Source of the DNA: JABDJZ01 sp047619685
GTDB taxonomy: Bacteria > Bacteroidota > Rhodothermia > Rhodothermales > UBA10348
Length of the DNA: 64,000 nucleotides
NCBI GenBank assembly: GCA_047619685.1
Contig: JBLHLC010000021.1
Location: forward strand, 1 to 64,000
Reading direction: 5' to 3'
The notes beneath the pieces are model-generated. The model was given only the letters and a program-made list of their open reading frames with translations. It did not search any database and was not told the DNA's origin. A program made the translations under genes and the position numbers. Positions 16,708-24,416 of the stretch are shown here, in pieces; the stretch's first letter is position 1, and each line of letters starts with the position of its first letter.

Positions 16708-17196
16708 CTAATTATCTTGGCTACCGCCTCTTTCCGCCGTTTCGATCAGGATTTCCTTGAGCCTGCGTGTCGACCCGGGCAGGCGCTCCTCTCCCGCTTT
16801 CAGTCCGTTAAGCTGAAAAAGGAAGGCAATCACCGCCGCGTACTCGCTGCTCCGAAGCGAGCCCGGAGAATCCTCGGGCATCGTTTTGCGGATCTCCTTG
16901 AACAACTCGTCTGCGCGTTGCCCCGCCCAGCCGGGCAGGAAACCCTCCAGGAAGTCTTCCGGCTGGTGGCATTCGCCGCAAACGACCGTGAACAGTTCTT
17001 GGCCTTTCAGAGCCTGCTCGGCCGTGTACACGCCGCTCCGGGTGGACAGCGGCCCCGGGTCCGCAGCAACGGAATCCGCTGCAACGGCCGTCGAGTCCTG
17101 TGCCAAGGCAAACCCCGGAGCCAGAAGGAAGGTGGCCAGCAGCATCCAGCCGGTATAATTTCTGTGAGCGAACAGTCGCCAGAAGGAGTGTTTCAT
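16708..17196 (-). CDS. Exported monoheme c-type cytochrome
   Basis: 162 residues: a signal peptide or anchor up to FALAQ (about residue 33), a Ser/Ala/Asp linker, then one class I cytochrome c domain. The heme is attached by Cys73-x-x-Cys76-His77 (CGECH); Met106 in KTMPEDSPG is the probable sixth ligand. The pattern GVYTAEQALKGQELFTVVC is typical of small soluble cytochromes that accept electrons from periplasmic dehydrogenases. It ends a three-gene minus-strand run (19000-20103, 17213-19003, 16708-17196) and is the nearest candidate acceptor for the PQQ dehydrogenase. Confidence 0.9.
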   Translation of the reverse strand: MKHSFWRLFAHRNYTGWMLLATFLLAPGFALAQDSTAVAADSVAADPGPLSTRSGVYTAEQALKGQELFTVVCGECHQPEDFLEGFLPGWAGQRADELFKEIRKTMPEDSPGSLRSSEYAAVIAFLFQLNGLKAGEERLPGSTRRLKEILIETAERGGSQDN

Positions 17197-17212
17197 TCGT
17201 TCGGCTCAGGAG

Positions 17213-19003
17213 CTAGCGCCGCTCGAAGTACACAACCCCGCCTGAGACGCCGCCAATGAGCAGGTCCTCATCGCCGTCGCCGTCCAGGTCCGCAAACTCC
17301 GGCGTCACGAGTACCGGCGTAGGCACGTCCAACTCGCCGCGGCTCACAAACATGGGCACCTTGGCCGACCCGGTGTTTTCGAACACCTGGATGCCGTCCA
17401 ACTCGGAGCCGACGAACATGTCGAAGTCCCCGTCGCCGTCCCAATCGGAGAAGGCCGGTGAACTGCGCCTGCCGACATCGAAATCCATGTACTGGTCGGA
17501 CACCAGTTCAAACTCCGCGTGCTTGGCAGAGCCGACGTTCTGGTAATAATTCAGGGTACCCGAAGCCTCGCCCACGAACAGGTCCAGATCGCCGTCTGCG
17601 TCGATGTCCACAAGGGCCGGAGCGCTATTGGATCCTCTGGTCAACTGGATGTACTTGGCCGCCACATGCGTATAGCCGGGGCCGCCGTCGTTGCGGAAAT
17701 ACGCGATGTCCCGATTCCACTTGCCAACCAGCAGGTCAAGGTCACCGTCCCCGTCCAGGTCGCCGGGAGTCAGGGTCTGGTGAAATGTGTCTGCCAGTGA
17801 TATGAAACCACTCCCCTTGAGCGAGGGTGCAGTCGGCGTGCCGATGTTTTCCCATAGATAGACACGCCCCGCACGGTTGTTGTCGGGCTCAATCTTGTTG
17901 GCGACCGTCACGTCCAGATCGCCGTCTCCGTCCACGTCAAACACGCGCGGCACGCTATCTGAGCCTACGTCCAGCATCTGGATCAGCCGCGAAGTCCGGT
18001 GCTCGAACACGCCGTCAACCTGCTCCAGATAATGCAGATTTTCGACGGTCGTGGAGTTGGCGTTAAACGCGCCACCCAGGGCCCCTACTGCCATATCCAT
18101 GTCGCCATCGCCGTCTGCGTCGGCCGCGGCCGGCGCATTGTAGCCACTGGTCAACAGTGGGTCCCCGGGTGGAAACGGTGTGGGCTCGCCGCGCATGGAA
18201 GGCTGAGCGCACGTGCCGCGGTTCCGAACCAGCAGGACGCCTGCCTCGAAGAAGTCTCCCCAGAAGAGGTCCTCATCCCCGTCGCCATCTACATCGCCAA
18301 AAGTCATGGTGTTGGCACCGTGACGGGATTGCCGCTCACCGATGATCTCGATGTCCTCAAAACGCTCCGTGACCACCTGGAAACGGGGGATCATGTTGTC
18401 GTCGTAACCCACGGACTCAAGGCGTTTCACCATGCCGGTCACGAGGCCGACGAACAGGTCCAGATTCCCGTCGCAGTCGATGTCTGTGACGTTGGGGATA
18501 TTCTGACGGTCCGAGAATAGCGGGGACCCGTCCGCCATCCGAAGGGTGTCTACAGCGAGTTCAAACTTGGCGTCGGTCTGTGAGCCCGTATTTCTGTAGT
18601 AGCGAATGTGACTGAAACGTTGTTCTGCCAACAGGTCGATGTCCCCATCGTCGTCCATATCGGCAAAACGATACCATTCACCTATGTCCAGATCCTCGTA
18701 CTGGTCGGTGCGCCAGTCGTAACGGCCATCCAGGCGCTCGAAATAACGCAACCTGCCGGACTCCTCCTGAATGAAGAGATCCAAATCTCCGTCCGCGTCT
18801 ATGTCCACGTACTGAGGTCGAGGCACATTGAACCCACCCAGGAAGGGCTGGTAGAGGGTTTCACCGGTCAGGGAGACAACTGGGAAGGGAGCGATGTCGC
18901 GCGTAAACACGGGTCCGCTCGGGCCCTCAGCGCCGGTCAGCGCCAGGTTACCGGCCGAACAGCCTGCTACTACCAGCGCAAGGCCCAGGAGTGCTCGTCT
19001 CAT
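17213..19003 (-). CDS. FG-GAP/VCBS-repeat lipoprotein
   Basis: 596 residues. A lipoprotein signal ends LALVVAGC (Cys15), followed by at least ten FG-GAP/VCBS blades with calcium-binding loops such as DIDADGDLDLF, DMDDDGDIDL and DLDGDGDEDLL. This predicts a surface or periplasmic beta-propeller stabilised by Ca2+. Proteins of this kind usually serve adhesion or ligand binding; no enzymatic residues stand out. Its start overlaps the stop of the YVTN-propeller gene upstream by ATGA, and the cytochrome c gene follows after 16 bp, so three exported proteins appear cotranscribed. Confidence 0.88.
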   Translation of the reverse strand: MRRALLGLALVVAGCSAGNLALTGAEGPSGPVFTRDIAPFPVVSLTGETLYQPFLGGFNVPRPQYVDIDADGDLDLFIQEESGRLRYFERLDGRYDWRTDQYEDLDIGEWYRFADMDDDGDIDLLAEQRFSHIRYYRNTGSQTDAKFELAVDTLRMADGSPLFSDRQNIPNVTDIDCDGNLDLFVGLVTGMVKRLESVGYDDNMIPRFQVVTERFEDIEIIGERQSRHGANTMTFGDVDGDGDEDLFWGDFFEAGVLLVRNRGTCAQPSMRGEPTPFPPGDPLLTSGYNAPAAADADGDGDMDMAVGALGGAFNANSTTVENLHYLEQVDGVFEHRTSRLIQMLDVGSDSVPRVFDVDGDGDLDVTVANKIEPDNNRAGRVYLWENIGTPTAPSLKGSGFISLADTFHQTLTPGDLDGDGDLDLLVGKWNRDIAYFRNDGGPGYTHVAAKYIQLTRGSNSAPALVDIDADGDLDLFVGEASGTLNYYQNVGSAKHAEFELVSDQYMDFDVGRRSSPAFSDWDGDGDFDMFVGSELDGIQVFENTGSAKVPMFVSRGELDVPTPVLVTPEFADLDGDGDEDLLIGGVSGGVVYFERR

Positions 19004-20103
19004 TTGCTTATGCCTCGACTGCCGACACCACTGGGCATCACGCCCACTTCGATGACCTTGGCGATTTCATTTGTGGCCGTGTCAATCACCACGACGTGGC
19101 CGTTCATGGCCCCGCCGGCGGGCATGTCCATACCAGCCATTCCGGCCATCCCTGCCATACCGGTGTTCTGCTGCGAGATGTAGACGAAACGACCATCGGC
19201 CGAAATTGCGCTGCCGTGTGGCTGCGCCATGCCTTCGCCGGAAATGGTCTTGACCACACGACCCGCCTGCGTATCGACCACCGTCACCGTGTTGACGCCC
19301 TTGTTGCCGAAGTACGCGTGACGGCCATCCGCCGCGAAGATGGGGTGCCACGGCCGGCTGCCAACCTCTATCTCGCTGCGGACTGAAATGGCGGGAAGTT
19401 TGGACGTATCCAGGAAGAAGAGCTTGTTGGTGATCTCGCCACCTACAATCGCCGTGTTTCCGTCGGGCGAAATCGCAAATTGAACCAGCGTGTTGACCGG
19501 ACCTCCGAAATCAAAGAAGGTCCCATCGCCCGTTGCCTGATCCAGGACTACCATTCTGTTTTCGGCAAGGCTGGCCGAGAGGACGTACCCGCCGTCCAGC
19601 GTGACAGCGATGGCGTGCGGACGTGGAAAGAAGACATCAACCTCATCGACGGTCATGTCTCCTCGGCGGATAATGCCGATGCTCTGCGGCGGGTTGACCG
19701 CGGCCATGGAGCGGCCCACGTACAACACGTCATCTGCGTGATTAAGCGCCATCATGCCCGGCACGGCAAATTCCGCCGATCCAACGACCTCGTTGTCCCG
19801 GTTGAACTTGAGGACCCGGTTGGCCACAATCATTGACAGGTACCAGAACGATCCGTCAGGCTCTACCACCACATGGTGAGGCTTGGCGTTGGCCGGATAA
19901 CCCATCGCCTTGAGATCAATGGTCTCCACGATCTCATTGAGGCGCGCGTCTATGACGGACACCGTTGCCTCGCCCTGGTTACAGACGTAGATGAAGTCTG
20001 TAGTCAGGGATGCCTGGGCGTTTGTGGCGGCCTGGCCGGCCCCGGCGCAGCCGCTGGACAGAATGGCGGCTGCCAGCACAAAGGTCGAAAGAGGAGCTTT
20101 CAT
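19000..20103 (-). CDS. YVTN-type beta-propeller lipoprotein with Met-rich loop
   Basis: 367 residues. The signal sequence ends LSSGCAG, suggesting a lipoprotein with Cys19. The rest is a seven-blade YVTN propeller (FIYVCNQGEATVSVIDARLN, NTVTVVDTQAGRVVKTI, HVVVIDTATNEIAKVIEVG). Between the last blades, residues 315-335 form a loop with six Met (316, 319, 322, 325, 327, 333) in GMAGMAGMAGMDMPAGG. Methionine-rich loops of this kind bind Cu(I) in other proteins. Related propellers are linked to PQQ-dependent catabolism. It is the first gene of the minus-strand run, and its start lies in a 209-bp divergent spacer. Confidence 0.85.
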   Translation of the reverse strand: MKAPLSTFVLAAAILSSGCAGAGQAATNAQASLTTDFIYVCNQGEATVSVIDARLNEIVETIDLKAMGYPANAKPHHVVVEPDGSFWYLSMIVANRVLKFNRDNEVVGSAEFAVPGMMALNHADDVLYVGRSMAAVNPPQSIGIIRRGDMTVDEVDVFFPRPHAIAVTLDGGYVLSASLAENRMVVLDQATGDGTFFDFGGPVNTLVQFAISPDGNTAIVGGEITNKLFFLDTSKLPAISVRSEIEVGSRPWHPIFAADGRHAYFGNKGVNTVTVVDTQAGRVVKTISGEGMAQPHGSAISADGRFVYISQQNTGMAGMAGMAGMDMPAGGAMNGHVVVIDTATNEIAKVIEVGVMPSGVGSRGISK

Positions 20104-20312
20104 TGCGGTCGTTATGAAGACACAAACGGAGTAGTAATTAACGCAGGTGGACGGCCGAAGATGCGCGTTTTTCGTTTAGATTTAGGTGCGCGCTGGTTCG
20201 AGGAAGCCCGACCACCCACCCTGCGTGGCCGCATTTCGGTGATAACCCGCGGCGGAGCATTACGGTCGGGCCGGGGTTCCGGTGTGATCCAGTACGAACA
20301 GAGCGAAAATCA

Positions 20313-21863
20313 TTGCCAACTTTCGAGCGGGGCCAACCGCAGCCTCATGAAGGATCAGCCGCGCTAGCGCGGCTGAAATGGAACACGATTTCCGGGTTGG
20401 TGCAGGCGCTGCTCTCGACCGGTACAATTTTTTTTGTCTACCGCTATGTGATCGAGACGGTCGGCTTGGTTGACCTTGGCGTTTGGGCACTGGTTGGCGG
20501 CGCCGCGACGGCCGGCAGCCTGGGCACCCTGGGTCTCGGGGCGGCGTCGGTAAAGTTTACTGCAAAACATCTCGCATCCCGGCAATCCGCGAAAGCCAAC
20601 GAAGCCATTGTCACGGCTTTTTTTGCTGTCGCGGCATCCGTGGGCCTCATCGCCCTTTTGGCCCTGTGGGGGTTGCCTTCGCTTCTGGCACTTGCTATCG
20701 AAGGCCGGGCCGAGACACTATTGGCGCTCGACCTACTCCCGTGGGCACTTTTAGCCTTCTGGTTCAACGCCGTCGGTGGCGTGCTGCTCGGCGGCCTTGA
20801 CGGGTGGAACAGAATGGACCTGCGGGCGGTGGTCGTGGTCCTTGCAACCGCTGCCTACGCCCTCGTCGCTGTGGTATGCCTGCCTCGGGTCGGCATCATT
20901 GGGCTCGTCCAGGGACAGATTGCGCAAGGAATTGTCGTCATGGTTGCGGCATGGATCACCCTGGTGCGCCTGTCTCCATCTCATTCGCTTTTGCCACGGG
21001 CGTTCAGTTTCAACGCGCTAAGAGAAATGTTGACCTATGGCGCCACATTCCAGGTTATTTCGGTCCTGCAAATGCTGGTCGAACCTGCGGCCAAGTTCCT
21101 TCTTACCACGTGGGGAGGTTTGGCGCTAACGGGGGTCTTTGAGTTGGCCAATCGGCTTGCCTTCCAGGTGAGGTCCTTGCTCAATTCCGCCTACCACCCC
21201 CTTTTTCCGCTGGTTGCCGACCTTCACGAATCCGACCCTGACGCCATCCGGGACATTTACGCCCGGGCCTTCCAGGTGGTGGTCTTTACGGTGTCCGTTC
21301 TTTTCCCGGCCGTGCTCCTCATGCTTCCGCTGATTTCGGTCGCCTGGCTTGGTTGGTTCGAGCCGTCGTTCGTCTTGTTTGCCGCGGTTCTTTGCGCCGC
21401 TTGGTTCGGTAATCTGGCCGGGACGCCGGCGTATTACGCCAACGCGGGAACGGGAGACCTTCGCTGGAATGTTGTGGGCCACCTCTTGACCGCCGCATTG
21501 CTTCCGCTATTGGCCTGGACGCTTGGCCCGGCCTTGCAGGGCCACGGTGTGGTGTACGGATTCGCCTTTGCTCTCCTGGCTGGTAGCCTGACCATTGTGG
21601 CGCACTTTCACGTCGCGCACGGGATCAGGCTGACGGATTTGCTCGGCCGTCACGATCTGGTCGGAGCCGCCTTGTCCGGCGGCGCCGTTACCGCCCTGGT
21701 GCTCCTGAGCACGCGCGAATTGCCCCAGGGTCCCGCGCTTTGGGAAATGCTGGTCCTTGCGGTGGCCGGACTCTGTATCCTGGCCATCTGGGCCCTTCGC
21801 CACCCGCAAGGACAATGGCTCCTGTCGCACTCCCCGTTACTGTCACGGAAGGACTCGGCCTAA
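20313..21863 (+). CDS. Polysaccharide flippase, Wzx/MATE-like (MOP superfamily)
   Basis: 516 residues with about 14 membrane helices and the N-terminal pattern KWNTISGLVQALLSTGTIFF that is typical of O-antigen and exopolysaccharide flippases. Such proteins move undecaprenyl-linked oligosaccharides across the inner membrane. The only plausible start in frame is TTG at 20313; the nearby ATGs are in other frames. It heads a surface-polysaccharide locus and converges on the STELLO-like gene, the two sharing CTAA at their stops. A TAGATTTA sequence at 20177 resembles the -7 element of Bacteroidota promoters, but I see no partner element. Confidence 0.88.
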   Translation: MPTFERGQPQPHEGSAALARLKWNTISGLVQALLSTGTIFFVYRYVIETVGLVDLGVWALVGGAATAGSLGTLGLGAASVKFTAKHLASRQSAKANEAIVTAFFAVAASVGLIALLALWGLPSLLALAIEGRAETLLALDLLPWALLAFWFNAVGGVLLGGLDGWNRMDLRAVVVVLATAAYALVAVVCLPRVGIIGLVQGQIAQGIVVMVAAWITLVRLSPSHSLLPRAFSFNALREMLTYGATFQVISVLQMLVEPAAKFLLTTWGGLALTGVFELANRLAFQVRSLLNSAYHPLFPLVADLHESDPDAIRDIYARAFQVVVFTVSVLFPAVLLMLPLISVAWLGWFEPSFVLFAAVLCAAWFGNLAGTPAYYANAGTGDLRWNVVGHLLTAALLPLLAWTLGPALQGHGVVYGFAFALLAGSLTIVAHFHVAHGIRLTDLLGRHDLVGAALSGGAVTALVLLSTRELPQGPALWEMLVLAVAGLCILAIWALRHPQGQWLLSHSPLLSRKDSA

Positions 21864-22843
21864 CTCATTGATTCGAGGTCTCGAAGCCAGGCCTCCAGTC
21901 GAGGGAGTTCCTCTGAGGTGACAATGGAGGCCTCCAGTAGGCCGTGATAGACTCGGTGCAAGTTCTCGGCAACGGAAAGAGTCGGTGTCGCGAGTTCGGC
22001 CGAAATGTCAAACGCCTGCTCCCCGTGCAGAAACATGGGTACTTCTGACCTGAAGTCCGCCATGTAGTCGTGGGGATTCCGGATTTGTTTTACGGAAGCG
22101 CCCGTAAAACCCAGCCTAAGACCCGCCGCCCAAAGAATCGGTTGGGCCACCAGGCCCCTCAGGATGTCGGTGAAGCGGAAGGTGACGGTGGATGGCAGGT
22201 ACAAGAGCGGGAATGCCCGCTTCGAGAATGCCGTATTCTGCGAGTTGAATGGGCATATGGAGCCCTCTTCCAAAACAACCGGTTCGAGTTTGTCGAATTG
22301 ACACGGAACGTCACTCGTCAATCGATAGATCGCGTCCACATCCGGGTCCTCATCTGCCAGGCCTTGCCAGATTCCAACCTCAGCGGACCGAACGACCTCT
22401 TCACCCAGCGCGCCTGCCAGCGAGCCCCTGATTTCCTTCAGAGGGAACCCCCTGGGCCAAATTGGAGCATCCGTAAATCGACGGTAGATATTCAGATAAC
22501 CGGCGTCCTGCAACGTCAAGAAGTCGCCGCTGAACGACGGGAAAGACCAGTCTTCGTACGGATAGTTGTCATCGTCGGTGTCAACGATACCGGTCGCACC
22601 GTTCTGCACGGCCGCCAAATAGCCCAAGAGCTTTCGGCAGTAGTGATTGAACGGTAGGAGTGGGGCGAGGGAGAAACCGCTCCGCTTCTGTTCTTCGGCG
22701 GAAAGGAATCGGGCGCCCTCGCACACCCAGGAATTCGGGCTCTTGAGGTCGCCCGCCACGATCAGCCGATACTCTTTAAGCGCGGCGAAACGCCTCACAG
22801 CCTCGGTGGGTTCGAAAATACTCGTGATTACAATGTGCTTCAT
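21860..22843 (-). CDS. STELLO/DUF288-like glycosyltransferase
   Basis: 327 residues, soluble. The start IVITSIFEPTEAVRRFAALKEY, a YRLIVAGDLKSP segment and the acidic motif GIVDTDDDNYPYEDW match the STELLO (DUF288) glycosyltransferase family, in which the DxDD cluster would bind the metal of a nucleotide sugar. The plant members act in cellulose-synthase assembly; bacterial ones are found in polysaccharide loci but are poorly characterised. It overlaps the upstream GT4 gene by ATGA, so the two glycosyltransferases are translationally coupled. Confidence 0.82.
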   Translation of the reverse strand: MKHIVITSIFEPTEAVRRFAALKEYRLIVAGDLKSPNSWVCEGARFLSAEEQKRSGFSLAPLLPFNHYCRKLLGYLAAVQNGATGIVDTDDDNYPYEDWSFPSFSGDFLTLQDAGYLNIYRRFTDAPIWPRGFPLKEIRGSLAGALGEEVVRSAEVGIWQGLADEDPDVDAIYRLTSDVPCQFDKLEPVVLEEGSICPFNSQNTAFSKRAFPLLYLPSTVTFRFTDILRGLVAQPILWAAGLRLGFTGASVKQIRNPHDYMADFRSEVPMFLHGEQAFDISAELATPTLSVAENLHRVYHGLLEASIVTSEELPRLEAWLRDLESMS

Positions 22844-23952
22844 TTTTTCTCAGGGGAGTCAATTACGCCGAGCATGCGATCGACGGTTTTTTCCCAGCTG
22901 TAGGTATCGAGGCAATGGTGACGCGCTTGAGACCCCATTTCTGCGAGCCGGCTCGAGTCTGAAAAAGCCTGTACAAGAACCTGGGACAGAGACTCCGGCG
23001 TTTCGAATTGCGGCCACCATCCAAGCCTGCCGTGGTCACATATTTCCGGAAAACTGTTACGATTCAGACCGACAATCGGCATCCCGCACGCCATGGCTTC
23101 CAGGTACACCAGCCCCCAAGGCTCGTTTGTGGCCGGGAGCAAAAAAAGTGAATGCGTCTCAAAGAGCTCCTGCAAGTCTTGGGCTGGCACGAAACCGAGC
23201 AACGTGAGTCCAGGACGCGGCTCCAGGGCCAAGCCGTCCTCACACCCCACGACGGTTAGGGTTATCTCCGGGTCTTGAAGCCTGGCCAGGCGAAACGCCT
23301 CAACGGCGAGCGTGCCGCCCTTGTCGCGGAAACGCCCCTTGGCAGTAAAGAGCACGTGTTTCCTGCTGTAGTCTTTTGGGCCCTCGAATGGACGGATCAA
23401 TCCCAACCCGGTCCCCACGGCCGTGACACGGTCTTCCGGCACGCCGTAGTGCTCAATCAAGTCGCGGCGCACATATTCGGCAATTGGAAAAATGTGCGCG
23501 GCTTGCTCATAACTCCGACGTTCGTCCTCCTCTGCGGCCGCCAACAACCGAGTCCCGTATTTCCCCATGTCAGAAGACGCCCGCGACCACAGGTGCCAAG
23601 TAGCGTCGCAGAAGAGGTAGTGACGCTGGTCTGCCTGCGGCTGGGAAAAGGGCAATGAAAAGGTGCCCGTATGCAGGGTCGCTTTGCTTTCCGTTAGCCC
23701 CGTTAGCCGCGCTACGCGCGCAGCGACGAACCTTCGCCTAAGGGGATGCCGCTGATAGTCGAATAGCCCGAAGCGGGGCGCCGAGAGGGCCGACGAGAGC
23801 AATTTCTTGAACCTGGAAATTTCGGCGTCAAAGGAGACACCAGCCCGCCCTCGATCCCGCAAGGCATTAAGTAGGTGACGCGGGGTTCCTGACCAGGTTC
23901 GACGGTCCTCTGGATCACCCATCGAGCAAAGGTTGATCTTCTGATGGGACAT
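22840..23952 (-). CDS. GT4-family glycosyltransferase
   Basis: 370 residues with a GT-B fold. The C-terminal half is a standard glycosyl transferases group 1 domain: KGRFRDKGGTLAVEAFRLA, then LTLLGFVPAQDLQELFETHS, and the nucleotide-sugar-binding EPWGLVYLEAMACGMPIVG with the retaining GT4 E-x7-E pattern. The N-terminal acceptor domain is less conserved (MSHQKINLCSMGDPEDRRTW). Probable role: adding a sugar to the lipid-linked repeat unit of the surface polysaccharide. It is the first gene of a two-gene minus-strand unit. Confidence 0.88.
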   Translation of the reverse strand: MSHQKINLCSMGDPEDRRTWSGTPRHLLNALRDRGRAGVSFDAEISRFKKLLSSALSAPRFGLFDYQRHPLRRRFVAARVARLTGLTESKATLHTGTFSLPFSQPQADQRHYLFCDATWHLWSRASSDMGKYGTRLLAAAEEDERRSYEQAAHIFPIAEYVRRDLIEHYGVPEDRVTAVGTGLGLIRPFEGPKDYSRKHVLFTAKGRFRDKGGTLAVEAFRLARLQDPEITLTVVGCEDGLALEPRPGLTLLGFVPAQDLQELFETHSLFLLPATNEPWGLVYLEAMACGMPIVGLNRNSFPEICDHGRLGWWPQFETPESLSQVLVQAFSDSSRLAEMGSQARHHCLDTYSWEKTVDRMLGVIDSPEKK

Positions 23953-24416
23953 ACGGGCTCGGTCTCAGGTTGCGCCTTCACTCGGACCGAAGATACGGGG
24001 CCTTGCCCGGGGAGTGAGAACCAAACCGGGGCGTACCCCGCTTGTTTTACCGGCCGGCGCGCATGTTCACGAAATGTTCTCGCCGAGCGGAGGGTCGGCG
24101 GGCTGTGCCCGTAAAATTTCGGACAGTAGCGCCCCTCCCCGGCTGCCCCCTCTTATGCACGAATCCGGAGGTGAAGACGGGAGGTACGGACTCGTTCTCA
24201 GTGTAGCTGAGATGCCCGTCCAGTATTTGGAGGCGCATATACCCCTCACCGGACGAATACGTACCCGTCGATGACCATTCTTTTGGTGGATAGGCACCTT
24301 TCCTCAGTTTTTTCTGGGCTATTGCGTTGTTCCACGGTCACAGAAGTCCTCTCGGGAATACGCATGCTCCACACCCGCATGCTACCTTGCCTTCGCCGAT
24401 TCGCGCCGCCGGGCTT
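23953..24416. other. Gene-poor interval between divergent polysaccharide genes
   Basis: No convincing gene. Short frames at 24014-24274 and on the opposite strand show no domain and mirror each other. The region should contain the promoters of the GT4 gene (minus) and the FnIII gene (plus). The word CGCATGCT occurs nearly intact twice (24360 and 24377 area). I see no confident promoter or terminator. Confidence 0.5.

Noticed and set aside
17213..19003. Repetitive DNA in the FG-GAP gene as a tandem repeat array
   Set aside because: The repetition follows the protein blades (DxDxDGDxD) and diverges at the nucleotide level, so it reflects protein repeats rather than a DNA element.
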